Shown: in pieces, positions 1-8,811 of the stretch
Layout of the letters: each line of letters begins with the position of its first letter
Numbering within the stretch: the stretch's first letter is position 1
DNA from: Candidatus Jettenia sp. AMX2
GTDB lineage: Bacteria > Planctomycetota > Brocadiia > Brocadiales > Brocadiaceae
Length of the DNA: 64,000 bases
Assembly (NCBI GenBank): GCA_030583665.1
Contig: CP129469.1
Location: forward strand, 3,396,034-3,460,033
Direction of reading: 5' to 3'
The notes under the pieces: generated by a model
Told to the model about the DNA's origin: nothing
Seen by the model: the letters and a program-made list of their open reading frames with translations, nothing else
The model's database searches: none
Translations under genes and position numbers: made by a program

Positions 1-2
1 CT

Positions 3-575
3 ATTGAAGATTTAGCCAGCTCTATAACCGCAAGACTCAGCGAACAGGAAAGAAAAATGACTTCTGTTGAGGAAACTATTGCGGCACGTGTGCAATCTGT
101 AGAGGATCGCCTTGCACCAGTTGCTGAATTGGAAAGAAAAGTGAAAAGGCTGGAAGCGGAAGGGCCTGCCGTTGCGCGCGAGATGACAGAAAGACCGTCT
201 GAGGCGCGGGAAAAGCCGGAAGTGCCAGCGCCTATGGCGATAGCAGCAGCAGTAAAGGAAGTTCTCCCTCCAACGCCTGAAGAAGAGGGGTATACTCCTA
301 TTGGCGAAGGTTTCTATATACGAAATGCCGAGTTGCGGCACTTTGGGTCATCTTCACGTATTGAAGGTGAAATTAAAAATTTATCCGGTGCCGCCAGAAG
401 TATTGCCGGTTTTACCATCCGGATTTTCAATGCAGCAGATACACTTCTCTTTTCGCAGGATTTTTCTATAAAAGGTTTTAAAAAGGATGAAATGCGAACC
501 TTCAACGAAATTATCAGTGGTTACTCACCGATCGATATTACCAGATATGAAATTACTCCAAGAAGGAGGTTCTAG
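3..575 (+). CDS. Coiled-coil protein with C-terminal FxLYD-like domain (5' partial)
   Basis: The frame is open from the window edge, so the start lies upstream; the ATG at 57 is internal to a continuous heptad-rich stretch. About 190 residues are visible. The first 55 or so are charged and helical, typical of coiled coil; a Pro/Glu/Ala-rich linker follows; the last 100 residues form a compact beta-rich domain (around IRNAELRHFGSSSRIEGEIK) that resembles the FxLYD/DUF3426 type of Ig-like fold often found in secreted or membrane-tethered proteins. The stop codon shares its last base with the GTG start of the next gene, so the two are translationally coupled. The exact function is unknown. Confidence 0.7.
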   Translation: MEDLASSITARLSEQERKMTSVEETIAARVQSVEDRLAPVAELERKVKRLEAEGPAVAREMTERPSEAREKPEVPAPMAIAAAVKEVLPPTPEEEGYTPIGEGFYIRNAELRHFGSSSRIEGEIKNLSGAARSIAGFTIRIFNAADTLLFSQDFSIKGFKKDEMRTFNEIISGYSPIDITRYEITPRRRF

Positions 576-1372
576 TGCCGTTCCGGTATAAAGGTTTTAT
601 CCTGACTGCAGTAATATGTTTTTTGTACATCGGTTTTACAGAAAGACTATCAACTGCACGGGAAGAGTACCCTGATATGGTTTTTATACCTGCAGGAGAG
701 TTTACGATGGGTGAAAATACCTATTATAACTGGACCTTCATGCTGGCCTTCAACATTTATGACGGCCCTGAGCATACCGTTTATCTGGATGATTACTTTA
801 TCGATAAATATGAAGTGACGAATGAGCAGTACCGGAAATTTGTTGAAGAAACAGGCTATCGGATGCCACGTTGCTGGAATGATGAACGTTTTAATCAGCC
901 TGACCAGCCTGTCAACGGAGTTACCTGGGATGATGCCGTTGCATATGCAACCTGGGCCGGGAAACGATTACCGACAGAGGCTGAATGGGAAAAGGCCGCG
1001 CGGGGAACTGACAAGCGGTTATGGCCTTGGGGGAATACCTTTGATAAAGGAAAATGCAATGTGTGGGAATCCGGAATAAGAAGGACTGCCCCTGCTGAAA
1101 GCTATGAGGAGGGGAAGACCCCATATGGATGCTACAATATGGCCGGAAACGTATGGGAATGGTGCGCTGATTATTATGATCAAAACTACTACTACGTATC
1201 TCCAAGAGAAAATCCGACAGGGCCGGAGACTGGGCAGCAAAGGGTTATCAGGGGCGGCGGGTTTCTCTATTTTGGACACTATGCGCGATGTGCTGCACGT
1301 TACCGTGTACCATGGTATGCGGAGAGTCCTCAGATCGGTTTCCGTTGCGCTAAATCCGTTGAAAAAAGATAA
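575..1372 (+). CDS. SUMF1/FGE-fold (formylglycine-generating enzyme family) exported protein
   Basis: 265 residues with a GTG start behind AGGAGG. A hydrophobic N-terminal segment (about residues 8-25) suggests export. The rest is a full FGE-sulfatase domain: FIPAGEFTMG near the start, DKYEVTNEQYRKF, the RLPTEAEWEKAARG motif, NVWEWCADYY, and the closing GFRCA. In true formylglycine-generating enzymes two cysteines near the C-terminus form the active site. Here only the second is present (ARCAAR), and the first position appears to be Gly. It is therefore more likely a non-FGE member of the fold, perhaps a ligand-binding or structural protein. It overlaps the upstream coiled-coil gene by one base. 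Confidence 0.85.
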   Translation: MPFRYKGFILTAVICFLYIGFTERLSTAREEYPDMVFIPAGEFTMGENTYYNWTFMLAFNIYDGPEHTVYLDDYFIDKYEVTNEQYRKFVEETGYRMPRCWNDERFNQPDQPVNGVTWDDAVAYATWAGKRLPTEAEWEKAARGTDKRLWPWGNTFDKGKCNVWESGIRRTAPAESYEEGKTPYGCYNMAGNVWEWCADYYDQNYYYVSPRENPTGPETGQQRVIRGGGFLYFGHYARCAARYRVPWYAESPQIGFRCAKSVEKR

Positions 1373-1427
1373 AAATTCTTTTTAATGTATTCTTTCAATA
1401 TCAATTTCTACCGTTTGAGAAGAGGTT

Positions 1428-2591
1428 TTACCGCACACTGTCCCGCTCTCTGGGCTGCTTTAATAGTTCTTGTACCTGTTCAAATGTTTTTGGGTCCACA
1501 CGAAGCCTTCCCTTAGGGTCTGAAACTCCCAGCCGGGTTGCCATTTCGTCAACATCAAGCAGGTTTAAGTCAAGGCTGGAAAGATTTACATCTGCCAGAT
1601 TCATATTCCGGGCTGCTTCCATCGCAATGATAATATCTCCTCCCAGGCCGGAAAGGGCTTCTCTCCGTAATTGTTCACCAACTGCCTGAGCCTTTTTTAC
1701 CAGAAGCGTCCCTTCTGCTATACGTTCTTGTTTGTAAAGATCACCTTCCGCCATGGTTTTTACGAGGTATTGGTCTGCTTCGGCAACAATTTCAATGGTT
1801 GTTTTTGTGGTTTCTGCGTCAAGCACAGTGATTGCTCTGTCCCTGTCACCAGCGATTCTCTGGGAAATAGCCTCTGTATCAGCATCAATGGTTTGGGTAA
1901 TACCTCTCCGGTCTGCTGCGAGTGCCTTTGAAATGTTTAATACGTTGTCAAGTTCGGCTAGCTTAATATTTTTAATCTTTCTCTCTAGTTGTGGATCGAA
2001 GCGTATTTCCAGTATTAACACATCAATGATAGCTACATAGCGGGGTGAAAGTCTTTCGATAAGTTGTAATCTACACTCTTCTGCCCGCCTTCTTTTCTCG
2101 TCCGGGTTATAAAGATCGCGTTCTACCATCTTACCGAAAACACTTCGCGCGGCATCACGCGTTTCATTTTCGACGATAATTTTATACCGCTCACCAGGGC
2201 CTAAACTCTGCCTCAACTTCCATGCCTCACCTTTTTTGATCTGATATTTTACAATCATGTCTACGGCAACATCATAATCGTCAGCCGTCCTTACCATGAC
2301 TTCCCTTCGTTCGTCGTGTCCAATGCGGGATGGTTCTTTAGCAAATTCCAGCGTCTGAACGGTTGCATCATACAGATCCCATAAATCTATTCCTGTAATA
2401 GCTCTGTGCCATCCTGGACCGTGATCCTTCTCTATGATACCCCTATCCACACCCCAAATAACAGTTCTTACTCCTACTTCGTCAATACCTACTTTGATTA
2501 TGAAGAATTTTACACCAATAATAGCCAACGCAATGATTGAAAGAATTGATATAGGAATAATATATTTGGCGGTAAGTTTTCCTAATTGCAT
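1428..2591 (-). CDS. SPFH/band-7 domain membrane protein
   Basis: 387 residues: an N-terminal membrane segment (about 10-33), then an SPFH (stomatin/prohibitin/flotillin/HflK-C) domain to about residue 200, then a long Ala/Glu-rich helical region (repeated AD/AE, 200-330) that in this family drives ring or scaffold assembly. It follows a second SPFH gene in the same direction, with a dispersed repeat in the gap between them. SPFH proteins organise membrane microdomains and often control membrane proteases. No protease gene is adjacent, so the partner is unknown. It differs enough from the neighbour that the pair may form a hetero-oligomer like HflK/HflC. Confidence 0.85.
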   Translation of the reverse strand: MQLGKLTAKYIIPISILSIIALAIIGVKFFIIKVGIDEVGVRTVIWGVDRGIIEKDHGPGWHRAITGIDLWDLYDATVQTLEFAKEPSRIGHDERREVMVRTADDYDVAVDMIVKYQIKKGEAWKLRQSLGPGERYKIIVENETRDAARSVFGKMVERDLYNPDEKRRRAEECRLQLIERLSPRYVAIIDVLILEIRFDPQLERKIKNIKLAELDNVLNISKALAADRRGITQTIDADTEAISQRIAGDRDRAITVLDAETTKTTIEIVAEADQYLVKTMAEGDLYKQERIAEGTLLVKKAQAVGEQLRREALSGLGGDIIIAMEAARNMNLADVNLSSLDLNLLDVDEMATRLGVSDPKGRLRVDPKTFEQVQELLKQPRERDSVR

Positions 2592-2610
2592 ATTTCCCTC
2601 AAGACTTTGA

Positions 2611-2719
2611 TTAGATAAGGCTTACATAAAGTTTGGAGCATTGAGTTTTTTTGTCATTTGAAATTGTTTCGAATTTCGAAATTCGAAATTCGAATTTGGT
2701 TGCGGCCACAGGCCGCGCC
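2611..2719. repeat. Dispersed direct repeat, copy 1
   Basis: About 109 bp beginning ttagataagg and ending in a GC-rich palindrome (gcggccacaggccgc). The core is a run of overlapping TTCGAA half-palindromes. A second copy in the same orientation lies at 4251-4357 with near-identical core and end. This copy sits between the two SPFH genes. Confidence 0.85.
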
Positions 2720-2730
2720 AGGGTATCTAT

Positions 2731-3915
2731 TTATGGTGTTTTATCCGGTCCTGGTTTTAATGGACTATGCAATACAGCATCAGGTGGCTCCGGGAACATA
2801 TAATCAATTTTCGGTGCATCCTCTATATACTTAAACCTTTGTATACTTTGCGGGGTTTCGATACCCTGTCTGATAATGGGTGTACTTCGCACAATGGCCT
2901 GCTTTAAGCGTTTTGCATATTCAAGACGTACTAGGTTGCGGCCACCGTCCCCTTCCAATGCGTCCCGCAATGCCTTGATTCCTTCTGCCTCTGCTGTTAC
3001 CGTTGCAAGGACAGCGTCTGCCTGCTTTACGAGCCTCTGAAATTCAGCATCTCCTTCAAATCTCTTTCTGATTAAATATGCGTCAGCATCCTGTCTTTTT
3101 GCTTCTGCAATACCTCTGGCATCCATAAGCCGTTTATCAACCTCACCTCTGAATCGCGCAATCTCAACCTCCATCCTCCTGGTTTCTTCAACAATTACAC
3201 GCCGTTGATTTTCCCTGGCAGCCCTCGCCCTCATCTCCTGCTCTTCAACTTCTTTATCTGCCAACCTGCGCTCCTGGATTTTTTCGGCATATTCACGGTA
3301 ATAACGGTAGTCTGTCAGGTTGATAGAAGTCACATAGAAGCCATGCGGTTCAAGCGCGTGGTTGATTTCATTTGCCGCCTTTCTGGCCTTCTCATCACGC
3401 GCGGTAGCGATCGGGAATTCATCAAGTGTTAATTCACCATAAGTGTAATAGCATATGGTCCGTGCATAATCATACAACCATTTTGTTTTATAAATATCGC
3501 CGACTCCTGTATTCTGTACAATGAAAATTGCAAATTCCGGCTTTAAACGGTATTGTACCTGGATATCCAATACGACATCACCACCATCTATTGTCTTTAC
3601 AATCAAGGGGTTTCCTTGCGGATGTCTCTCATCAATTTCCGCAGCGGTCATTCTCAATACCTGTTCACGTTTATCGAGAATATATATGTCCTGGATAAAC
3701 GGATAGTAGACAATGGCACCTGCCCTGTCTACGAGCTTTATACCTCCTGTAAGGTTGTTTACTATTACTGCAACCTCATCAGGGGCGATTTCTTTCCAGC
3801 TTAATTCTCTGCCGCCGTAAATACCTCCGACAATTATTGCTATTACGATAACCGCTATTATGATATTTCGATAAATATAGGGATACTTGTTTTTGGAGGT
3901 AAAATATTTGTCCAT
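2731..3915 (-). CDS. SPFH/band-7 domain membrane protein (first of a tandem pair)
   Basis: 394 residues with an N-terminal membrane segment (about 17-36), an SPFH domain (about 45-230) and an Arg/Glu/Ala-rich helical domain (230-345) containing the EAEGIKALRDALEG type of motif that in flotillin-like proteins marks the end of the coiled coil. It is the first gene of a reverse-strand pair and is preceded by a near-consensus promoter about 75-100 bp upstream. The gene and its promoter are bracketed by two direct copies of a 107-109 bp repeat. The likely role is a membrane scaffold at the cytoplasmic or an intracellular membrane; the substrate or partner is unknown. Confidence 0.85.
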   Translation of the reverse strand: MDKYFTSKNKYPYIYRNIIIAVIVIAIIVGGIYGGRELSWKEIAPDEVAVIVNNLTGGIKLVDRAGAIVYYPFIQDIYILDKREQVLRMTAAEIDERHPQGNPLIVKTIDGGDVVLDIQVQYRLKPEFAIFIVQNTGVGDIYKTKWLYDYARTICYYTYGELTLDEFPIATARDEKARKAANEINHALEPHGFYVTSINLTDYRYYREYAEKIQERRLADKEVEEQEMRARAARENQRRVIVEETRRMEVEIARFRGEVDKRLMDARGIAEAKRQDADAYLIRKRFEGDAEFQRLVKQADAVLATVTAEAEGIKALRDALEGDGGRNLVRLEYAKRLKQAIVRSTPIIRQGIETPQSIQRFKYIEDAPKIDYMFPEPPDAVLHSPLKPGPDKTP

Positions 3916-3987
3916 AGAGGCTTTTTTATGATAATCCCATAATTACTTAAGTTATTCTGCTAGCAATAAATAATATTTAAGGTAATT

Positions 3988-4016
3988 ATTATAAAGATGT
4001 GGTATGGATGGGTCAA
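3988..4016 (-). promoter_or_regulatory. Sigma-70-type promoter for the SPFH pair
   Basis: Read on the minus strand: TTGACC (4016-4011), 17 bp spacer, TATAAT (3993-3988). This is a near-perfect match to the housekeeping consensus and leaves a leader of about 65 nt before the SPFH start at 3915. Confidence 0.7.
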
Positions 4017-4918
4017 GAAAATTATAAAAGTGAGTGTTAAATAAAAAATTTAGTATTTACTACAGCAAAAATGATACCGAAAGAACAGACCGAAAACTAA
4101 GTCTCTAAAAGTATACAGGTATAAAAAACGTGTAGAATCTTTAAACATTCCCGAAGAGAAATGACTAAGGAAGAGACAATCTGTACTACTATCCATCAAC
4201 TTCTTGTTTTTTGTGCTTGTTTTTCAAGATGCGTAACCGTAAGGCATTAATTAGATAAGACTTACGTATATCATGGAGCTTTGAGTTTTTGTCATTTGAA
4301 ATTGTTTCGAATTTCGAATTTCGAATTTCGAATTTGGTTGCGGCCGCAGGCCGCGCCTGGTCCTTAAGCATAGAATGGATATGATTCATCTTTATTACCG
4401 TAGTATGCATACCGTTTACCTTCCAAGCCTCATGAAAACTTATTCAGTATATATGAAATATATACTTTGTAATAATAATTCTGACAAAAGATTTACACAT
4501 TTGCTTCCATGCTACGTTGTTGTATGAAAAGGTGTTTTTTGTTAAATCGGTACCTTGCATAATCTGCACCTTGTAAAAGACATTTCATCTTGAAATATCG
4601 AAACACCTAGAGGTTGGTTTTGAAAATACTACAAAATGTATAAAAATTTTGTTTTAACTATTAAATGATAAAGGATTAGTGAATGTATTTGCATTTAAGG
4701 AATCATTTGGAACATGATTTGTTGTTTCGTACTTTGCATTTTTATTAAATAGTTGCTTTCTGAACGTATGTATTGTCTTCAATTCAGGAATGTAGACTTA
4801 GCAATGAGGAGAAAGGAGGCTGTAATGTTCTGAAATGTATTTTGGCAGTGTCCGGATTTAATGGAATTTCTGATTCTATTAATTAGGGTTTGTTTGTTTT
4901 TGAAAGGAGGAACAAATA
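4017..4918. other. Gene-free stretch upstream of porin
   Basis: About 900 bp without a convincing gene. It holds the second copy of the TTCGAA-rich repeat (4251-4357) and AT-rich sequence from 4361 on. No clear housekeeping promoter was found for the porin. A strong AAAGGAGG ribosome binding site ends the stretch. The reverse reading frame at 4189-4410 is made by the repeat itself and is not a gene. Confidence 0.6.
4251..4357. repeat. Dispersed direct repeat, copy 2
   Basis: About 107 bp matching 2611-2719 in the same orientation: ttagataag start, gtcatttgaaattgtttcg core, TTCGAA run, and a GCGGCC/GGCCGC palindrome at the end. It lies upstream of the SPFH promoter. Confidence 0.85.
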
Positions 4919-6601
4919 ATGAAAAATGCTTTGTGGAAGACCTGTATCGGTAGCTTTCTTACCGCTGTCTTCTGCCTCGCTATCTGTATTATGCCTTTGA
5001 GGGCGGAAGGGAAGTCACTGGAAGATATGGAAAAGGAGTTAAACGCCCTGAAGGCTGCTATTGGAAATTTAACAGAACAGATAGAGGCTGTCAGACAAAA
5101 GCAGGAAGCTGCTATCCCTGCCTTTGTTGCCAGGAAAGAGGAGGATGATGATGAAGATGATCTCACGATGCTGAAGGAAGATATCCGCATACTGAAGGAA
5201 GAGGTGAGAACTGCTGCCCAGGCGGAGCCGACTCTAAAAGCTGAGGATTTAACGGGAAACGTATATTCAGAGTTTGCAAGAAAGGTAAAACTGGGAGCAC
5301 AGATCAAGACAAGGGCTGAATATGCAAGCGGGTTTTATAATGTTCCTGATAGTTCCCTGCCAGGCGCTAATGGAGCTCCGCCTGGAGCTACACCAGGTAC
5401 GGTTAGACCCAGAACGAGCGTCGATGACGAATATGTGCTCCAGCAGACAAGGTTGTGGGCTGATGCAGATGTGAACGAGCACTTGGGGGTGTTTATTCAG
5501 TTGCAGGACTCCAGGGCATGGGGTGTTGCAGGTTCGACTATTGGTTTTGCCGTTGATCGTAGAGACCGAAGCACCCTGGGTCTCCATCAGGGGTATTTTG
5601 ACATAAAAAGACTCTTTGATTTACCGCTTACGGCCAGGGTCGGCCGTCAGGAGATTATCTGGGGCGACCACCGAGTTATTGGTAATTTCGTGTGGTCAAA
5701 TATGGGACGTACGTTTGATGGCGCCAGGTTTATGTGGGATACCGATACCATCAATGCTGAGGTATTTGGTGCAATCGTGGATGAACGTGGTTTTCTCGCT
5801 GGCAGGGGAGACGAGAGTGTATATGCTGGCCGGCTGGGGTTTAAAAAGCTGGTTCCCGGCGCCTTGCTTGAGCTTATGTACATACAGAAAAATCAGCATG
5901 ACAGTACCGTTAATAGCGCTACTGCTACCGGATTTGCAGATTCTGGTGATGGAAAGGTATTGATTCACAACATAGGCGCCAGGATCGATGGTAAGCTACC
6001 CAACCTTGAGGCGGTTGATTACACCTTTGAGGCGCATGGACAGTTTGGTGATTATGGCGACCTGACGCACCGTGCTTACGCATTCGCAGGCAGGGCAGGG
6101 TATACCTTTAAAGATGTGGCCTGGACTCCGCGTTTTGGTCTTGAATATTCATTCGCATCGGGTGATGGAGATCCTGACGATAGTCATCACGGGACATTTG
6201 ATAACCTGTATCCGACAAACCACTGGCAGCTTAACTACGGGGCCATAGATCTGCTCTCCTGGCAAAATATGCATGACGCCAGGGTTAACATAAAGGTATC
6301 ACCGACCCCCAAATTAACCGCCCAGGTTGATTATCACTACTTCTGGCTTAATCATTCAGCAGATGGCTGGTATGCAGCACACGGTGGTCTTGCAACTCCC
6401 CGGCCGGGTGTCAGACAAGGTTTTACAGAGACCTCTAACCGGTTAGCACAGGAAGTGGATGTGACGCTAAGCTATGCATTGTATAAGAATGTGCATATAC
6501 TTGCCGGATACTCATTCTTTGATCCGCAGCGCTGGATTAGAAATGAAATCGGTAATATTCCCACCCACTGGGGTTTTATACAGACCACGGTTACATTTTA
6601 G
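4919..6601 (+). CDS. Outer-membrane porin, alginate-export-like, with N-terminal coiled coil
   Basis: 560 residues. A signal peptide covers about residues 1-30 (hydrophobic core, then RAEG). Residues 31-110 are a heptad-like coiled coil (LEDMEKELNALKAAIGNL) with an acidic cluster (EEDDDEDD), which could trimerise or bind peptidoglycan. From about residue 115 to the end the sequence has alternating aromatic/polar strands typical of a beta-barrel, with motifs of the Alginate_exp family (VGRQEIIWGDHRVIG, DGARF). It ends in TVTF, the terminal Phe expected for Bam-dependent barrels. The start is set by AAAGGAGG eight bases upstream. It stands alone with its own intrinsic terminator. The transported substrate cannot be told from sequence. 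Confidence 0.88.
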   Translation: MKNALWKTCIGSFLTAVFCLAICIMPLRAEGKSLEDMEKELNALKAAIGNLTEQIEAVRQKQEAAIPAFVARKEEDDDEDDLTMLKEDIRILKEEVRTAAQAEPTLKAEDLTGNVYSEFARKVKLGAQIKTRAEYASGFYNVPDSSLPGANGAPPGATPGTVRPRTSVDDEYVLQQTRLWADADVNEHLGVFIQLQDSRAWGVAGSTIGFAVDRRDRSTLGLHQGYFDIKRLFDLPLTARVGRQEIIWGDHRVIGNFVWSNMGRTFDGARFMWDTDTINAEVFGAIVDERGFLAGRGDESVYAGRLGFKKLVPGALLELMYIQKNQHDSTVNSATATGFADSGDGKVLIHNIGARIDGKLPNLEAVDYTFEAHGQFGDYGDLTHRAYAFAGRAGYTFKDVAWTPRFGLEYSFASGDGDPDDSHHGTFDNLYPTNHWQLNYGAIDLLSWQNMHDARVNIKVSPTPKLTAQVDYHYFWLNHSADGWYAAHGGLATPRPGVRQGFTETSNRLAQEVDVTLSYALYKNVHILAGYSFFDPQRWIRNEIGNIPTHWGFIQTTVTF

Positions 6602-6617
6602 TAGTTTACCTATCTTA

Positions 6618-6768
6618 TGTATAGGAATTTCAAACTGTTAGTTCCTCCCCCTCGATGGGGGAGGTTAGGTGGGGGTGAAAGGAACAATCTGTGATCGCCC
6701 TCCCTTAATCCCTCCCGTCAAGGGAGGGAAAATGTGTTTTTTAGTCGCCGAAGGCCTAATTAATTTAG
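6618..6768. repeat. Hairpin-rich dispersed repeat, copy 1
   Basis: About 150 bp running from tgtataggaatttcaaac to cgaaggcctaatt. It contains two G/C hairpins: CCTCCCCC-tcgat-GGGGGAGG and CCCTCCC-gtcaa-GGGAGGG. A second copy lies at 46985-47157 in the same orientation with a different, longer first hairpin. The form is that of a small non-autonomous element. Confidence 0.85.
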
Positions 6769-6800
6769 GAATGTTGCATTAAAAATTTTGATGAAGTATA

Positions 6801-6834
6801 ATGGGTGTTGTGAAAAACAACACCCATTTTTTTT
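6801..6834 (+). terminator. Intrinsic terminator
   Basis: A perfect 11 bp stem (ATGGGTGTTGT, loop GAAAA, complementary arm) runs directly into eight T residues. It is the likely end of the porin transcript, about 200 bp after the porin stop, with the repeat copy lying in between. Confidence 0.9.
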
Positions 6835-6919
6835 CAAATATTGTACAGGAATTTTTATTTTATTTGAGCGATTCCCGGGGTGGTGCGGATAAATTTGTTT
6901 ATCTGTACCAATTATGTAG

Positions 6920-7120
6920 GGTGGGCACTGCCCACCAAATAAGACCTTTTCTGTCATTGCGGGAAACGAAGCGGTTGCGAGGAGAGAACGCGACGAAGCA
7001 AACCCGGAGACTGCTTCGCTAACGCTCGCAGCAGGCTCCGCAATCTCCGCCTTTGGGATTGCTTCGGAAAAGACCCTCGCAATGACCGTCGGAACATAAT
7101 AGGGGTGGGCATCGCCCACC
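6920..7120. repeat. Nested palindromic repeat cluster
   Basis: Two short hairpins (GGTGGGCA/TGCCCACC at 6920-6936 and GGTGGGC/GCCCACC at 7104-7120) flank a long imperfect inverted repeat that begins GTCATTGCG (about 6953) and ends CGCAATGAC (about 7085), with many gcgaagc/gcttcgc units inside. Such BIME-like units are common intergenic repeats. A fragment of the same type occurs at 55331-55365. The open frames read through this stretch are repeat-derived. Confidence 0.75.
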
Positions 7121-7168
7121 GGAAATATGCTCTTGGTTTGGTTGGTAATGCCAACCCGCAGGTTTAGC

Positions 7169-8662
7169 ATGATGAAAAACAGATACTATCCTACCATTGA
7201 TGAATTTAAACAGTTGGCCACAAAGGGTAACATGATACCCGTGTACCGGCAGTTGTTTGCGGATGCCCTCACACCGGTTTCTGCCTTCCAGAAAATATCA
7301 GACTCTGAATATGCATTTTTGCTCGAAAGCGCTGCCGGTGGGGAAAAGATTGCCAAATACTCACTCTTAGGAATCCATCCGTTTCTCAGGTTTACTGCCT
7401 CTGGTAACCAAGTAATAATAAACAGGGGTATTGATAAACAGGAAACCATCTTTGCGGATGACCCCCTGGAAATACTCAATAAGGAGATGGCTGCATTTAC
7501 ACCGGTACCGGTAAATGGTTTGCCAAAGTTCTTTAGCTGTGTGGTTGGTTATATTGGTTATGATGCGATTCGTTATTTTGAGCAATTGCCCAAAATACCC
7601 CGGGATGATCTGCTGCTTCCGGATATCCAGTTCATGTTTTATAACACGGTGATTATATTTGACCATCTGACAAAAACCATTAAGGTGGTATCTGCGGCCA
7701 GGGTCAATGGTGATGCTCCGGAAAAGATATACCATGAAGCAACCCGGGAGATTGACCACATCATTGAAAGATTACGAACGCCTGTGATGTCCCTGAGTGA
7801 CGATGTTACAACAAACGGCGATGTCACCATTCCGTTTTCCTCGAACTTCCGGAAAGCCGATTTTCTGAAAGCTGTGGATCACTGCAAGGAGTATATCCGT
7901 GCAGGCGATATATTCCAGGTGGTAATCTCCCAGCGTTTAAAAACCCGGACGCAGGCAAATCCATTTGATATCTATCGTGTCTTGCGGGTGATTAATCCGT
8001 CCCCTTATATGTTTTTTCTGAAGATGGGGGATTTGAAGTTGATTGGTTCTTCACCTGAAGTAATGGTAAAAGTGGAAGATAAAAAAGTTACCGTAAGACC
8101 GATTGCAGGTACCAGAAAAAGGGGAAGGGATGATGGTGAGGATACGGTATTTGAAAAGGAACTGATTGCCGATCCAAAAGAACGTGCGGAGCATATTATG
8201 CTTCTTGATTTAGGGAGAAACGATGTGGGAAGGGTTTCGCGATACGGCAGTGTTCATATTGATGAGAAAATGGTGATTGAAAAATATTCTCATGTAATGC
8301 ACATAACCTCCAGTGTATGCGGTGAACTGCTGGAAGGTAAAACTGCCTTTGATTCCCTGAAGGCCTGTTTACCTGCAGGTACGTTATCCGGTGCTCCGAA
8401 AATAAGGGCAATGGAAATCATTGACGAGATCGAACCAACGAAGCGTGGTCCTTATGGAGGGGCAACTGGATACTTTGATTTTTTTGGAAACGTGAACACC
8501 TGTATTACGATCCGTACAATTCTGTTAAAAGGTAACGATGCATACATTCAGGCCGGTGCCGGTATCGTTGCTGATTCCATCCCGGAACGGGAGTATGAAG
8601 AGACCTTAAATAAGGCGAAAGGCTTATTGAAGGCAATAGAACTTGCGGAAAAGATGCGTTAG
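7169..8662 (+). CDS. trpE: Anthranilate synthase component I
   Basis: 497 residues from the ATG at 7169. The frame extends to 7127, but the extra residues lie in repeat sequence and lack family similarity. TrpE converts chorismate and ammonia (from the TrpG glutaminase) to anthranilate, the first step of tryptophan synthesis. The N-terminal domain carries the LLES tryptophan-binding motif (FLLESAAGGEKIAKYSLLG). The chorismate-binding domain shows IGSSPE, VRPIAGTRKRG, LDLGRNDVGRVS and the GPYGGATGYF region. Length is normal. No trpG or other trp gene is adjacent, so the pathway genes are scattered. The close relative PabB is less likely because the LLES motif and RPIAGT are both TrpE-like. Confidence 0.93.
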   Translation: MMKNRYYPTIDEFKQLATKGNMIPVYRQLFADALTPVSAFQKISDSEYAFLLESAAGGEKIAKYSLLGIHPFLRFTASGNQVIINRGIDKQETIFADDPLEILNKEMAAFTPVPVNGLPKFFSCVVGYIGYDAIRYFEQLPKIPRDDLLLPDIQFMFYNTVIIFDHLTKTIKVVSAARVNGDAPEKIYHEATREIDHIIERLRTPVMSLSDDVTTNGDVTIPFSSNFRKADFLKAVDHCKEYIRAGDIFQVVISQRLKTRTQANPFDIYRVLRVINPSPYMFFLKMGDLKLIGSSPEVMVKVEDKKVTVRPIAGTRKRGRDDGEDTVFEKELIADPKERAEHIMLLDLGRNDVGRVSRYGSVHIDEKMVIEKYSHVMHITSSVCGELLEGKTAFDSLKACLPAGTLSGAPKIRAMEIIDEIEPTKRGPYGGATGYFDFFGNVNTCITIRTILLKGNDAYIQAGAGIVADSIPEREYEETLNKAKGLLKAIELAEKMR

Positions 8663-8685
8663 ATCTTCTAAAAAGGAATTATCGT

Positions 8686-8753
8686 TATGACAAGGGGGGA
8701 CGCTTGTCATACCAATACATGTGTTCATGGTAGGTCAACCGTCCCCGGTTGAC
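8686..8753. repeat. Two hairpins downstream of trpE
   Basis: TATGACAAG/CTTGTCATA (8686-8694 with 8703-8711, loop of 8) and GTCAACCG/CGGTTGAC (8734-8741 with 8746-8753, loop of 4). Neither is followed by a T run, so they are stem-loop repeats or weak, factor-assisted ends rather than classic terminators. Confidence 0.55.
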
Positions 8754-8811
8754 ATCAATGATTTTACCTTTTTCCTGATTGTTGTATTTCTTGTTTATGA
8801 AAGGATGAGTG

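Noticed and set aside
4189..4410. Reverse-strand reading frame of 73 codons with FEIRNSKFE
   Set aside because: It is produced by the TTCGAA-rich repeat copy at 4251-4357; the same peptide pattern arises wherever such repeats occur. No ribosome binding site or conserved fold.
4708..4723. Possible sigma-54 promoter upstream of the porin (TGGAAC, 5 bases, TTGTT)
   Set aside because: The -24 and -12 elements are partly matched, but the invariant GC of the -12 element is GT here, and no activator site is seen.
6760..7170. Open frames on both strands in the palindromic region
   Set aside because: They run through hairpins and the gcgaagc-type repeat; composition and repeats explain them.
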